From AC-50 sp035640455 (GTDB lineage Bacteria > Actinomycetota > Thermoleophilia > Gaiellales > Gaiellaceae), in NCBI GenBank assembly GCA_035640455.1, contig DASQWB010000085.1, positions 1 through 44,034 of the forward strand: a stretch of 44,034 bases of DNA, read 5' to 3'. How positions within the stretch are numbered: position 1 is the first letter of the stretch; the number at the start of each line of letters is the position of its first letter. Below are positions 31,994 through 39,859 of this stretch, piece by piece. The position numbers and the translations under genes are program-made. The notes beneath the pieces were generated by a model. The model saw only the letters and a list, made by a program, of their open reading frames with translations, was not told the origin of the DNA and did not search any database.

Positions 31994-32530
31994 CTGACCG
32001 CGCTCGACCGCCACCTCGAGCGCTTCGTCGTCCACCACCGGACCGGCGTCCTCGACCCGGTCTTCGTGTGGCTCTCCCACGTGGGGACGTTCGGCGCGCT
32101 CTGGCTCGGCCTCGCCCTCGCGCTGGCGCTGCTCCGCAGGCGCCCCGACCTCCTGCTCCTTGTGCTCGCGGCCGACGCCCTCGCCGACCTCGCCGCCTTT
32201 GCCATCAAGCGGTTCGTCGACATCGAGCGACCGCCCTTCCGCTACGCCGAGCCGAAGGCGCTCGTCCACGTGCCGCGTGACCACACGTTCCCCTCCGGGC
32301 ACGCGGCGACGAGCTTCGCCTGCGCCACCGTGCTCGTCTTCGCCTTCCCGCGTCTCGCCGTGCCGCTCTACCTCCTCGCGGCGGCGATCGCCTTCTCGCG
32401 CGTCTACGTCGGCGTGCACTACCCCTTCGACGTAGTCGGCGGCGCGCTTCTCGGGATCGCGGTCGCTATAGCTCTTCGCTGGCTCGCACGAGGCCCGCGA
32501 CGATCACGGCGATCGCCGCGATCAGGCTGA
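31994..32530 (+). CDS. PAP2-family phosphatase (undecaprenyl-diphosphatase-like)
   Basis: The membrane phosphatase has all three PAP2 motifs: KRFVDIERP, FPSGHAATS and SRVYVGVHYPFDVVGG. Such enzymes dephosphorylate lipid phosphates, for example undecaprenyl diphosphate, at the membrane. Four or five hydrophobic helices are visible. The coding sense reaches back to the edge of repeat copy C (LTALDRHLERFVVHHRTGVL). There TAG is followed at once by CTG (31994), the only near-cognate start; the first normal start, GTG at 32066, would remove this conserved-looking stretch. No Shine-Dalgarno is possible. Its end overlaps the convergent gene by 65 bases. Confidence 0.75.
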   Translation: MTALDRHLERFVVHHRTGVLDPVFVWLSHVGTFGALWLGLALALALLRRRPDLLLLVLAADALADLAAFAIKRFVDIERPPFRYAEPKALVHVPRDHTFPSGHAATSFACATVLVFAFPRLAVPLYLLAAAIAFSRVYVGVHYPFDVVGGALLGIAVAIALRWLARGPRRSRRSPRSG

Positions 32531-32960
32531 TCCAGATCCCAATACCGCGGCCGCTCGCGGGCAGGAACGTGTCGGGGATCGAGATCAGCCGGATGAGGAC
32601 GAAGATCGTCGCCAGCGAGCCGAGGGCGATCACGACCAGGCTCTCCGGCACCGTCGCGGGCAGCTCGATCCCCGCCTCGCGGAGCGCGAAGAGCGCGAGC
32701 ACGGCGAGGCCCACGAAGAAGACGAGCTTGCCGAGCGCGCCGGTGTGCCAGCCGATGACGCTCAGCGTGAAGCCGCCGCCCGACTCCATCCCCGCGTACC
32801 AGTCGGTGAAGACCGAGATCGTCAGCACGAGCCCGGACACCCATGTCATCAGCTCCCCGGCGCTCCAGTACCGCCCGCCGGGCCGCTGCTCGACCTCGGC
32901 GCCGACCGGCCGGGTGGGCGCCGGCGGCCGTCGGGGCGGCAGAGGCTCGGGCGTTTGCAC
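32466..32960 (-). CDS. Four-helix membrane protein, unknown function
   Basis: From the GTG at 32960 the product is 164 residues. A proline-rich cytoplasmic start (VQTPEPLPPRRPPAPTRP) leads to about four membrane segments: near ELMTWVSGLVLTISVF, LGKLVFFVGLAVLALFALRE, ESLVVIALGSLATIFVLIRL and WISLIAAIAVIVAGLV. CATACT lies 7 bases before the GTG, suggesting leaderless transcription. A longer frame to 33011 is possible. The family is not recognised, although actinobacterial genomes have many such proteins with this layout. Confidence 0.7.
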   Translation of the reverse strand: MQTPEPLPPRRPPAPTRPVGAEVEQRPGGRYWSAGELMTWVSGLVLTISVFTDWYAGMESGGGFTLSVIGWHTGALGKLVFFVGLAVLALFALREAGIELPATVPESLVVIALGSLATIFVLIRLISIPDTFLPASGRGIGIWISLIAAIAVIVAGLVRASEEL

Positions 32961-33038
32961 GGGAGGGAGTATGGAGATATCTGAAGAGAACGGGCCTAGG
33001 AACGCGCCCACGTCAGGGGATATTCTCCCGGGGGTCGA

Positions 33039-33260
33039 ATGGCGCAGGACACGTACGCTTCAGACGACGGGCCAGCCGCCGGGTACGTCCAGTTCTGGTC
33101 GACCGGGGAGAGCGTCAAGGGCGAGTTCCACTGTGCCGAATGCGGGTACGGCATTGCCGTCTGCCGCGAGTTGCCGCGGTGCCCGATGTGCGGCGGCGAG
33201 TCGTGGGAGCAGGCGGCGTGGAGCCCGTTCGGGCGCGCCGGCGCGGCGCTCCGGCACTGA
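33039..33260 (+). CDS. Small zinc-ribbon (rubredoxin-like) protein
   Basis: The 73-residue protein has two CxxC knuckles, FHCAECGYGIAVC and RCPMCGGESWEQ, typical of a zinc ribbon or rubredoxin-like fold. It may bind Zn or Fe. It is divergent from the four-helix membrane gene; TATTCT lies 12 bases before its ATG, with GGGGG between. The tail is Ala/Arg/Gly-rich. Function is unknown. Confidence 0.75.
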   Translation: MAQDTYASDDGPAAGYVQFWSTGESVKGEFHCAECGYGIAVCRELPRCPMCGGESWEQAAWSPFGRAGAALRH

Positions 33261-33294
33261 TTCGGTAACCCGCGCCCGCAATACTGGCTAGATC

Positions 33295-36012
33295 ATGACT
33301 ATCGAAGGCCGTACGGACGGCGCGTCTGGGTCAGCGCTCGACGCCGTCGCCGAGGCGAGCCGGGCTCTCACGACCGGGGGAACGCTGCGCGAGGCGCTCG
33401 CGTCGATCGCGGCCGCGGCGGCGTCCGCGACCGGAGCGGAGGTGGTCGTGGCCCGCGTGCTCGCCGCCGACGCGCGGCAGCTGAAGGCCCATGCCGTCTG
33501 GGCTGTCTCGCCGGCCGTCGCGGCCGAGCTCGAGGGCTCGCGGTTCGCGGTGGAGGAGCTTCCTGCGGCGGAGGTCGACGAGGTCGCCCGACTTCCGAAG
33601 GCGGTGCAGCTCGCCGCCGAGCGCGCCCGCGCCGGCGCCGTTCTCCAGGTGCCGATCGTCCTCGACGACGCCGTCCTCGCGAGCCTCGAGCTGATGCGCC
33701 CGCGAATGCGCTTCTCCGCCGACGAGCGGGTGCTGGCACGGCTCTTCGCCCACCAGATCGGGCTGGCGATCCGCGCCTTCGGCGCGCACGGCGCCGCCGG
33801 CGAGCGCGACGGTGCGAACGGGACCCTCGAGCTCGCCGGCGAGGCGCTCGCCGCCGGCTCGGACGAGCTCCGGACCGCCGAGCAGGTGACGAGGCTCGCG
33901 ACCGAGGCGACGGGCGCGCTCGGCGCCCTCCTCTGGCGCGCGGCCGAAGAGGACGAAGGTCTCGAGCTCCTCGGCTCCTTCGGCCTCCAGGCAGCCGAGC
34001 CGGAGGTCGCCCGTGCGGGCGAGGCCGCCGGCCGCGCGCTCGCGGAGCGGCAGCCGGTCGCGGTCGAGGCGGGCACCGCGACGATCCTGCTCGGGGAGCC
34101 GCCGGTGGGCGCGCTTCAGCTGCTGTTCGCGGGCGGCAATCCCCCGTCGGACGAGGCGCTCGCCCACCTCTCCACCTTCGGCGTCCGCGTCGCCGACGCC
34201 CTGCGCGCCGGCGAGCGCGCCCGCTCGCTCGCCGGGGAGCTCGAGCGGACGCGGACGCTCCTCGGCGTCGTCGGCCAGGCGATTGCGCAGCTCTCGCTCG
34301 CGCACACCCTCGAGACGGCGGTCGGGCGGGTGGCCGAACTCCTCGGGGCCGAGCGGCTCGCGGTGTACCTGCGCGACGACGGTCGGCTCGGCGCCGCCGC
34401 GGGGCGCGGGCTCGCCGGACCGCACGTCCGGGTCGCGGAGCGGCTGCTCGAGCTCGCGGTCGGGCCGTACAGGGGCCGCGGGATCCTCGTCGTCGAGGAC
34501 GCGGCCGCCGACCCGCAGCTTTCGCCGGCGGCCGACGCCGTCGCCGAAGCCGGGATCGAGGCCGCGGTCGCGCTCCCGCTCCACGTGCACGACGACGTAA
34601 TCGGGCTCCTCGCCGTCTACCCACCGCGCCGGCGGCCGCCCAGCACGCACGAGGCCGCATTCCTCTCGGCGCTCGCGAGCCAGCTCGCCGTCGCCGTCCA
34701 GAACGCGCAGCTCCACGAGCGGGCGAAGCGGCTCGGAGTCGAGCTCGAGAGCGCGCTCGGCGCCGAGCGCCAGGCGGCACGGCAGCTCCGCGCCCTCTAC
34801 GAGATCTCGCGTTCCTTCGCCCAGACGCTCTCGCTCGAGACGACCCTCGAGGCCGTGGCCCGAACCGTCGTCGAGCTCCTCGAAGTGGACGCGGCCGTGA
34901 TCCGCATGCCCGACGAGCGGCGGGAGCTCCTCGTCTCGCGGGCGATCCACGTCGCCGACCCGCGCCTGGACGAGGCGGTGCGGGCCGTCCTCGCGCGGCC
35001 GCAGCCCCTCGAGAAGCTGCTCGGCCGCCGCCTCTTCCGCATGGGCAAGTCGCTGCGCATCGACGCCGAGACGGCAGCGCGGCTCGGCTCCTCGTACGAG
35101 CTCTTGGTGCCGTTCCTCGAGCGCGGCTCGACCGCGGCCGTCGTGCCGGTAGCGACCCCCGCCGAGGTGCTCGCGACGCTGCTCATCCTCTCGTTGGATC
35201 CGGCGCGGCCGCTCGAGGACGCGACCGTGGAGACGGCGCTCGCGATCGCTGGGCAGGCCGCGCTCGCAATCGACAACGCCCGTCTCTACCAGCAGCAGAA
35301 GGACTTCGCCGACACGATGCAGCGGTCGCTCCTCCCGCGCGTCGCGCCCGACCTCGAGGGGCTCGAGCTCGGCGCCGTCTACGAGTCGTCGGCGCGGGTC
35401 GACGTCGGCGGCGACGTCTACGACTACCTCCGGCTCCCGGACGGCCGGCTCGCGGTCGTGCTCGGCGACGTCACGGGGCACGGGATCGAGGCCACGGCCG
35501 ACATGGCGATGGCGAAGTTCGTCTTCCGCTCGCTCGCGCGCGAGCACCCCGAGCCCGCCGACTTCCTCGCCTCCGCGAACGACGTCGTCGTCGGCGAGAT
35601 CGCGCCGGGCAAGTTCATCACCATGGCCTACCTCGTCGTGGATGCGGCCGTCGGCGAGGTCGCCTGCGCCTGCGCAGGTCACCCGCCGCCCCGGATCGTC
35701 GGCGCCGACGGTCGGGTGGCGCCGCTCGCCGCGACCGGCCTCGCGCTCGGGATCGAAGGCGCGCAGAGCTATCGCGAGGCTCACGCGCCGCTCGCGCCGG
35801 AGGAGAGCGTCGTCGTCTTCACGGACGGCGTCGTCGAGGCCCGCCGCGGCAGCGAGCTCTTCGGACTCGAGCGGCTCGACGAGGTCCTCGTGCGAGGCGG
35901 CGGCCTGAGCGCCGAGGAGCTGGCCGCGGCGGTCGTCGAGAGCTGCCGCTCGTTCGTCGGCGGCGGGCTCGGCGACGACTGCGCCGTCGTCGTCATTCGC
36001 CGGACGGCGTAG
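33295..36012 (+). CDS. Multi-GAF SpoIIE-type serine phosphatase (RsbU-like)
   Basis: The 905-residue cytoplasmic protein has GAF-like sensory domains at about residues 15-160, 320-475 and 500-665, a helical stretch (NARLYQQQKDFADTMQRSLL) and a C-terminal PP2C/SpoIIE domain (about 675-905). Metal-binding motifs are intact: VDVGGDVYDYLRLPDG, VVLGDVTGHGIEATADMAMA, VFTDGVVEARRGSELFG and GDDCAVVVIRR. Proteins of this type dephosphorylate anti-sigma-factor antagonists and so switch on alternative sigma factors. No membrane helix is present, so the signal is internal. No antagonist or anti-sigma gene is adjacent. Its TAG is the first triplet of repeat copy D. Confidence 0.9.
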   Translation: MTIEGRTDGASGSALDAVAEASRALTTGGTLREALASIAAAAASATGAEVVVARVLAADARQLKAHAVWAVSPAVAAELEGSRFAVEELPAAEVDEVARLPKAVQLAAERARAGAVLQVPIVLDDAVLASLELMRPRMRFSADERVLARLFAHQIGLAIRAFGAHGAAGERDGANGTLELAGEALAAGSDELRTAEQVTRLATEATGALGALLWRAAEEDEGLELLGSFGLQAAEPEVARAGEAAGRALAERQPVAVEAGTATILLGEPPVGALQLLFAGGNPPSDEALAHLSTFGVRVADALRAGERARSLAGELERTRTLLGVVGQAIAQLSLAHTLETAVGRVAELLGAERLAVYLRDDGRLGAAAGRGLAGPHVRVAERLLELAVGPYRGRGILVVEDAAADPQLSPAADAVAEAGIEAAVALPLHVHDDVIGLLAVYPPRRRPPSTHEAAFLSALASQLAVAVQNAQLHERAKRLGVELESALGAERQAARQLRALYEISRSFAQTLSLETTLEAVARTVVELLEVDAAVIRMPDERRELLVSRAIHVADPRLDEAVRAVLARPQPLEKLLGRRLFRMGKSLRIDAETAARLGSSYELLVPFLERGSTAAVVPVATPAEVLATLLILSLDPARPLEDATVETALAIAGQAALAIDNARLYQQQKDFADTMQRSLLPRVAPDLEGLELGAVYESSARVDVGGDVYDYLRLPDGRLAVVLGDVTGHGIEATADMAMAKFVFRSLAREHPEPADFLASANDVVVGEIAPGKFITMAYLVVDAAVGEVACACAGHPPPRIVGADGRVAPLAATGLALGIEGAQSYREAHAPLAPEESVVVFTDGVVEARRGSELFGLERLDEVLVRGGGLSAEELAAAVVESCRSFVGGGLGDDCAVVVIRRTA

Positions 36013-36086
36013 GGCGCCGACTCGGCGGCACCGACCCTCAGCACGCGCAGCTTGCCTGCGCGTCCGTCTGAAATGGCTGGTCGAGC
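36010..36086 (+). repeat. Structured intergenic repeat, copy D (diverged)
   Basis: It begins at the TAG stop of the SpoIIE gene, continues GGCGCCGACTCGGCGGCACC (a weakened hairpin 2), CTCAG, hairpin 1 (GCACGCGCAG with CTGCGCGTCC around GCTTGC), GTCTGAAAT and GGCTGGTCGAGC. Same order and orientation as the enolase array; more decayed. GACT-GCG-AGTC follows at 36087-36097 region. Confidence 0.75.
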
Positions 36087-36133
36087 GACTGCGAGTCATC
36101 CGAAGCCGCCTCTAATTCGTCTGTTTCCAGCGC

Positions 36134-36147
36134 TATTCTCGGAATAG
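36134..36147 (+). promoter_or_regulatory. -10 box TATTCT and small inverted repeat before the L,D-transpeptidase
   Basis: TATTCT (36134-36139) lies 8 bases before the ATG. CTATTC-TCG-GAATAG (36133-36147) is a perfect 6-bp inverted repeat touching the start codon. No Shine-Dalgarno is seen, so leaderless expression, or control at the -10, is plausible. Confidence 0.45.
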
Positions 36148-37197
36148 ATGAAGCGCCCGGCGCTCGCGGCCCTGCTGCTCTCCGCCTGCCTCGTCGGCGG
36201 CTGCGTCGCGGCGGTCGTGGCCACGTCCCCGGGCGCGATCGGCGCCGTCTTCACGACGATCCCGACGACGGGCACCGAGCCCGTCACCACGACCACGACG
36301 ACCACCACGACCACGACGACCGCGGTGCAGCGGATCGCGGCCGGCGTGACGATCGGCGGCGTCCGCGTCGGCGGGATGACGGCGGCCGATGCGTACACGG
36401 CGGTGCGGAACGCGTTCGAGCGGCCGCTCGTCCTCCTCGTCGGTAGCCACCGCCTGCAGGTCTCCCCCGAGCAGCTCGGCGCCGTCGCCTACGCGCTCGA
36501 GGCCGTCGACCGTGCGCAGACGGCGCGCCCCGGCACCCCGATCCGGCTGCGCGTGACCGTGCGCCGCGGGAAGGTGGCGGCGTTCGTGGCCCGGCTCGCG
36601 CGCCGGCTCGATCGCGCGCCGGTCGACTCCCAGCTCTCGCTGCGGCACTTGCGGCCGTACATCTCGCCCTCGCGCTCGGGCGCCGCGCTCCGGCGCAAGC
36701 AAGCGGTGCGACTGATCCTCGCAGCGCTCTCGACGAACCGGCGCACGCCGATCCGGCTTCGCCGCACGGAGCTCGCCCCGCGGGTCACGCGGGCGAACTT
36801 CGGCCCGATCGTCGTCATCCGCCGCACCTCGAACCAGCTCTTCCTCTACCACGGCATGCAGGAGTGGCGCGTCTTCGCCGTGGCGACGGGCCAGAACACC
36901 TACCCGACCCCGCTCGGCCGCTTCCAGATCGTCGTCAAGTGGCGGAACCCGTGGTGGTACCCGCCGAACTCGCCGTGGGCGGCCGGCCAGAAGCCGATCC
37001 CGCCCGGCCCGAACAACCCGCTGGGCACCCGCTGGATGGGCCTCTCCGCACCCGGTGTCGGCATCCACGGCACGCCGAACGACGCCTCGATCGGCTACTC
37101 GGTCTCGCACGGCTGCATCCGGATGCACATCCCGGACGCCGAATGGCTCTTCGTGCGGGTGCGCATCGGGACGCCGGTCTACATCGTCGCGGCCTAG
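36148..37197 (+). CDS. L,D-transpeptidase (YkuD) lipoprotein
   Basis: The 349-residue exported enzyme has a lipoprotein signal (LAALLLSACLVGGC, Cys 19), a run of threonines from ACG/ACC codons (about 47-57), a peptidoglycan-binding-like domain (GVTIGGVRVGGMTAADAYTA) and a C-terminal YkuD domain (about 210-349). The catalytic motif is HGTPNDASIGYSVSHGCIRM, with the active Cys and His. It forms 3-3 cross-links in peptidoglycan or anchors proteins to it. It lies between a structured repeat and the cytochrome-c maturation genes, and the TlpA gene starts 10 bases after it. Confidence 0.92.
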   Translation: MKRPALAALLLSACLVGGCVAAVVATSPGAIGAVFTTIPTTGTEPVTTTTTTTTTTTTAVQRIAAGVTIGGVRVGGMTAADAYTAVRNAFERPLVLLVGSHRLQVSPEQLGAVAYALEAVDRAQTARPGTPIRLRVTVRRGKVAAFVARLARRLDRAPVDSQLSLRHLRPYISPSRSGAALRRKQAVRLILAALSTNRRTPIRLRRTELAPRVTRANFGPIVVIRRTSNQLFLYHGMQEWRVFAVATGQNTYPTPLGRFQIVVKWRNPWWYPPNSPWAAGQKPIPPGPNNPLGTRWMGLSAPGVGIHGTPNDASIGYSVSHGCIRMHIPDAEWLFVRVRIGTPVYIVAA

Positions 37198-37207
37198 ACT
37201 GACGGTC

Positions 37208-37747
37208 GTGCCCAAGGCGCTGAAGCTCGGCGCGCAAGCGGTCGCGTTGGCGGGGCTCGTCGGCCTCTTCGCGCTCCTGATCTGGAAGATCACGCACCGC
37301 CCCCGGCCGGTGAAGGTGGGCGCGGCGGCTCCCGCGTTCGACCTCCAGCGCCTCGACGGAAACGGCCGCCTCGCGCTCGCGTCGTGGAACGGCCGCGTGC
37401 GGGTCGTGAACTTCTGGGCCACCTGGTGCGGCCCGTGCAAGTCCGAGTCGCCGGCGCTCCAGCGGCTGTGGGAGCAGTACCGCAAGCGGGGCGTCGTCTT
37501 CGTGGGCGTCGACTACAACGACGTCGCGAGCGACGCGCGCCGGTTCGTCCGCAAGCACGGGCTGACCTACCCGATGGTGCGCGACCGCGACGGGTCGGTC
37601 GGCAACGCCTACGACCTGACCGGGGTTCCCGAGACCTTCGTCGTCGACCGCCGCGGCCGGCTCCTCGAGCACTTCGCGGGGCCGATCGACCGCCGCGACA
37701 ACGACCGCGCCTTCAGGCGCGCGGTCGATCGCGCGCTGCAGTCGTGA
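37208..37747 (+). CDS. TlpA/ResA-like thiol-disulfide oxidoreductase
   Basis: The 179-residue protein has an N-terminal membrane anchor (about 8-26, AVALAGLVGLFALLIWK) and a thioredoxin domain outside with the redox motif NFWATWCGPCKSES (WCGPC) and the cis-proline loop LTGVPETFVVD. It probably reduces apocytochrome cysteines or other exported disulphides. It starts with GTG and overlaps the CcmH gene by four bases. With CcmH and CcdA it forms a cytochrome-c maturation set. Confidence 0.9.
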   Translation: MPKALKLGAQAVALAGLVGLFALLIWKITHRPRPVKVGAAAPAFDLQRLDGNGRLALASWNGRVRVVNFWATWCGPCKSESPALQRLWEQYRKRGVVFVGVDYNDVASDARRFVRKHGLTYPMVRDRDGSVGNAYDLTGVPETFVVDRRGRLLEHFAGPIDRRDNDRAFRRAVDRALQS

Positions 37748-38223
37748 AGAAGCTCGTCGCCGCGTGCGCGGCCCTCCTCGTCGTGCTGCCGCTCGCGGGA
37801 ACGGCTGCTGCCAGCGAGGCGCACCCGACCCTCGCCGAGCTCGAGGGCGAGGTGATGTGCCCGATCTGCCACACGACGCTCGACCAGTCGAACTCGGCCG
37901 CCGCGGGTCGGATCAAGGCGTTCATCGTGCGCCGGATCAGAGCGGGGGACACGAAGAGCGAGATCAAGCGGGAACTCGTCGACCAGTTCGGCCCGGCGAT
38001 CCTCGCCGCGCCGCCGAAGCACGGCTTCGACCTCCTCGCCTGGCTGCTGCCGATCGTCGGGATCCTCGGCGGGGGCCTCGTCATCGGCTTCGCCGCGTGG
38101 CGCTGGAGCCGGCGGCGTGAGCCGGAGTTCGTCCTCTCGGGCGGCGGCATGGCTATGCCGCGGCCGCTCGACCCCGAGCTCGAACGGCGGCTCGACGAGG
38201 AGCTGCGGCACTTCGAGGACTAG
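37744..38223 (+). CDS. CcmH/CycL-type cytochrome c maturation protein
   Basis: The 159-residue protein has a signal peptide (residues 1-23, AACAALLVVLPLAGTAAA), the redox motif EVMCPICHTTLDQSNS (CPIC), the CcmH helix AGRIKAFIVRRIRAGDTKSE and IKRELVDQFGPAILAAPPKH, then a membrane helix (LLPIVGILGGGLVIGFAAW). CcmH keeps the CxxCH thiols of apocytochrome c reduced for haem attachment. GTG start overlapping the TlpA gene. A structured repeat lies between it and ccdA. Confidence 0.88.
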   Translation: MKKLVAACAALLVVLPLAGTAAASEAHPTLAELEGEVMCPICHTTLDQSNSAAAGRIKAFIVRRIRAGDTKSEIKRELVDQFGPAILAAPPKHGFDLLAWLLPIVGILGGGLVIGFAAWRWSRRREPEFVLSGGGMAMPRPLDPELERRLDEELRHFED

Positions 38224-38236
38224 ATGGGACGCGCAG

Positions 38237-38319
38237 GACACATGGTGTCGACCGGTCATTTCAGACGGCGGTGCGGGAGACCAGCACGTCCTGATGACGG
38301 CACCGCAAGCGGTGCCTAG
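38237..38319 (-). repeat. Structured intergenic repeat, copy E
   Basis: On the plus strand it reads GACAC-ATG-GTGTC (38237-38249), GACCGGTC, ATTTCAGACGG, a shortened hairpin 1 (GTGC-GGGAGACCA-GCAC core), GTCCTGATG and hairpin 2 GGCACCG-CAAG-CGGTGCC. The A-T pair in hairpin 2 replaces a G-C pair of other copies, a compensatory change. It ends CTAG at 38319, and the ccdA GTG begins at the next base. Confidence 0.85.
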
Positions 38320-39027
38320 GTGCTGGGCCGGATCCCGATCGCGTTCCTCGCCGGGCTCGTCTCGTTCCTCGCGCCGTGCGTGCTGCCGCTCGTGCCGGGC
38401 TATCTGTCGGCCGTGTCCGCGGTGGATGCGGGCCGGCTCGGCGAGCGCGGGGTCGCGCGCCGGGTCGTGGTCTCGAGCATCCCCTTCGTGCTCGGGTTCA
38501 CCGCGGTCTTCGTCGCGCTCGGGACCGGTGTCGCCGCGGCCGGCGGGCTGTTGCCGACGCGCTCGCAGGAGGAGATCGCCGGCTTCGTCGTCGTCGTCTT
38601 CGGCCTCGCCTTCATGGGCCTCCTGCCATGGCCGGAGCGGCTCGTCGCGCCGGGCCTCCTGAGCGGCGCGCGGCGGAGCCGGTCGAACGTCCTCCTCGGG
38701 GGTGCGTTCGGGGTCTGCGCCGCGCCCTGCATCGGGCCGGTGCTGGCCTCGACGCTCGCACTCGCCTCGAACACGAGCACCGTCGCCCAGGGCTCGGTGC
38801 TCCTGCTCGCCTACTCGGCGGGGCTCGCGCTGCCCTTTCTCGTCACCGGGGTCGCGTTCAGCCGGGCGATGGGCGCGTTCCGGTGGCTCCGCGACCGCTA
38901 TACCGCGATCCAGGTCGGAAGTGGCGCGATCCTCGTCGCGCTCGGCCTCCTTCTCTTCTTCGACCGCTTCTGGTGGCTTCGCGTGGCCTTCAACCACGCT
39001 CTTCAGGCCGTCGGCCTTTCGGACTAG
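38320..39027 (+). CDS. ccdA: CcdA-type cytochrome c biogenesis / thiol transport protein
   Basis: The 235-residue membrane protein has about six helices and the two redox cysteine sites of CcdA: FLAPCVLPLVPGYLSAVSAV and GVCAAPCIGPVLASTLALA. It carries electrons from cytoplasmic thioredoxin across the membrane to partners such as the TlpA and CcmH proteins encoded just upstream. The GTG start follows the repeat's TAG directly, so no ribosome-binding site exists; translation must be leaderless or depend on the repeat hairpin. Confidence 0.9.
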   Translation: MLGRIPIAFLAGLVSFLAPCVLPLVPGYLSAVSAVDAGRLGERGVARRVVVSSIPFVLGFTAVFVALGTGVAAAGGLLPTRSQEEIAGFVVVVFGLAFMGLLPWPERLVAPGLLSGARRSRSNVLLGGAFGVCAAPCIGPVLASTLALASNTSTVAQGSVLLLAYSAGLALPFLVTGVAFSRAMGAFRWLRDRYTAIQVGSGAILVALGLLLFFDRFWWLRVAFNHALQAVGLSD

Positions 39028-39030
39028 GCG

Positions 39031-39360
39031 CTACAGCCGAGGCGGCGGCAGGTCGAGCGAGCCGCCGCGCACGACCGCCGCCGCGGCGCGAACCTGCTCG
39101 AGAACGGACGCGACGTCGACGCCTTCGTGCAGCGGCGCGTAGGGCCCGAGCCGCCGCTCCGCCTTCTCGAGCTGGCGCTCACAGCCCACCCGGTTCCCGC
39201 GTCCGGCCTGGTACCACGCGACCGCCACGTGGACGAGGCCCTGGTAGAAGTCGCGCTCCGCCTCCCGCGCCGCGCGCCACGCCAGCTCGAGCTCCTCGTG
39301 CGCGGCGAAGAACTCGCCGCTGCGAATCAACTCGAGACCATGCTCGAACGCGCTTAGCAA
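39031..39360 (-). CDS. DUF309 family protein
   Basis: From the TTG at 39360 the product is 109 residues: LLSAFEHGLELIRSGEFFAA, HEELELAWRAAREAERDFYQ, GLVHVAVAWYQAGRGN, then a helical tail. 'G.ff.AHE.LE..Wr' and 'fyQGLI..A.a..h...gN' are the DUF309 signatures. The family is all-helical with conserved His/Glu, function unknown. The frame stays open upstream to 39486, but that part is Arg-rich and overlaps hairpin sequence, so the later start is preferred. Convergent with ccdA (3 bases apart). Confidence 0.75.
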   Translation of the reverse strand: MLSAFEHGLELIRSGEFFAAHEELELAWRAAREAERDFYQGLVHVAVAWYQAGRGNRVGCERQLEKAERRLGPYAPLHEGVDVASVLEQVRAAAAVVRGGSLDLPPPRL

Positions 39361-39500
39361 CTTGGATAGGCGCCGGTCCGCCGCCGGAGCCGGGCTTCGC
39401 CCGGCGGGAGGCGACCTACGGCGGTCCCGCCACCACCCCCAAGACAGTCGCCGGCTCCTGAGACGGCCGAGGTGAGACAGCCGCACGAGAGGAGGGGGCT
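39361..39500. other. Hairpin-rich spacer between DUF309 and Rieske genes
   Basis: It contains a nested hairpin around GCCGGGC-TTC-GCCCGGC (about 39392-39408) and GGCGCC just before the DUF309 start. Its layout on the minus strand (hairpins, then GGCGCCTA close to a start codon) recalls the structured repeats, but the GACCGGTC and TTCAGACGG blocks are missing. It may be a decayed or unrelated relative. Confidence 0.3.
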
Positions 39501-39527
39501 CGCGGGGGAACCAGGGGTTTCCCCGCG
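39501..39527 (-). terminator. Hairpin immediately after the Rieske stop
   Basis: CGCGGGG (39501-39507) pairs with CCCCGCG (39521-39527), with inner AACC/GGTT around a 3-base loop. It begins one base beyond the Rieske TAG. No T-tract follows, but position and strength suggest transcript termination or 3' protection. Confidence 0.55.
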
Positions 39528-39528
39528 C

Positions 39529-39837
39529 CTAAAGTGCGATCTTCACCTCGCCGTGCTCGACCCGCACCTCGTAGGTGCGGAGCTGGATCGCGCGGTCGAA
39601 CTCGTTCTCGCCGGTGCGGACGTCGTACTGCCACCCGTGCCACGGGCACGTGAGGACGTGGTCGTCGATCCGGCCCTCGCCGAGCGGCCCCTTGAGGTGG
39701 AGGCAGTGTCCCTGCGTCGCGTAGAACTCGCCGTCGACGTGCGCGAGCGCGAGCTCCTCGTCGCCGGCCCGGACCACCCGCACCGACCCCGGCGGGACCT
39801 CGTCCACCCGCGCCACGGTCACGAAGCGATCGGCCAC
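39529..39837 (-). CDS. Rieske-type [2Fe-2S] ferredoxin
   Basis: The 102-residue soluble protein has both Rieske cluster motifs: the CxH block as GHCLHLKGPLGEG and the CxxH block as LTCPWHGWQYD. It resembles stand-alone Rieske ferredoxins (NirD-like or dioxygenase ferredoxin type) that pass electrons to oxygenases or reductases. Start GTG at 39837, no Shine-Dalgarno. Divergent from a receiver-like gene that precedes another ferredoxin. Confidence 0.9.
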   Translation of the reverse strand: MADRFVTVARVDEVPPGSVRVVRAGDEELALAHVDGEFYATQGHCLHLKGPLGEGRIDDHVLTCPWHGWQYDVRTGENEFDRAIQLRTYEVRVEHGEVKIAL

Positions 39838-39859
39838 GCCGCGAGGCTAACAAAGGGCC

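Noticed and set aside
36290..36325. ACG/ACC trinucleotide run as a microsatellite or regulatory repeat
   Set aside because: It encodes a threonine linker between the lipoprotein signal and the folded part of the L,D-transpeptidase, which is common in exported actinobacterial proteins.
39361..39500. Spacer before DUF309 as a further copy of the structured repeat
   Set aside because: It has hairpins and GGCGCC near a start codon but lacks GACCGGTC and TTCAGACGG, so membership cannot be supported.
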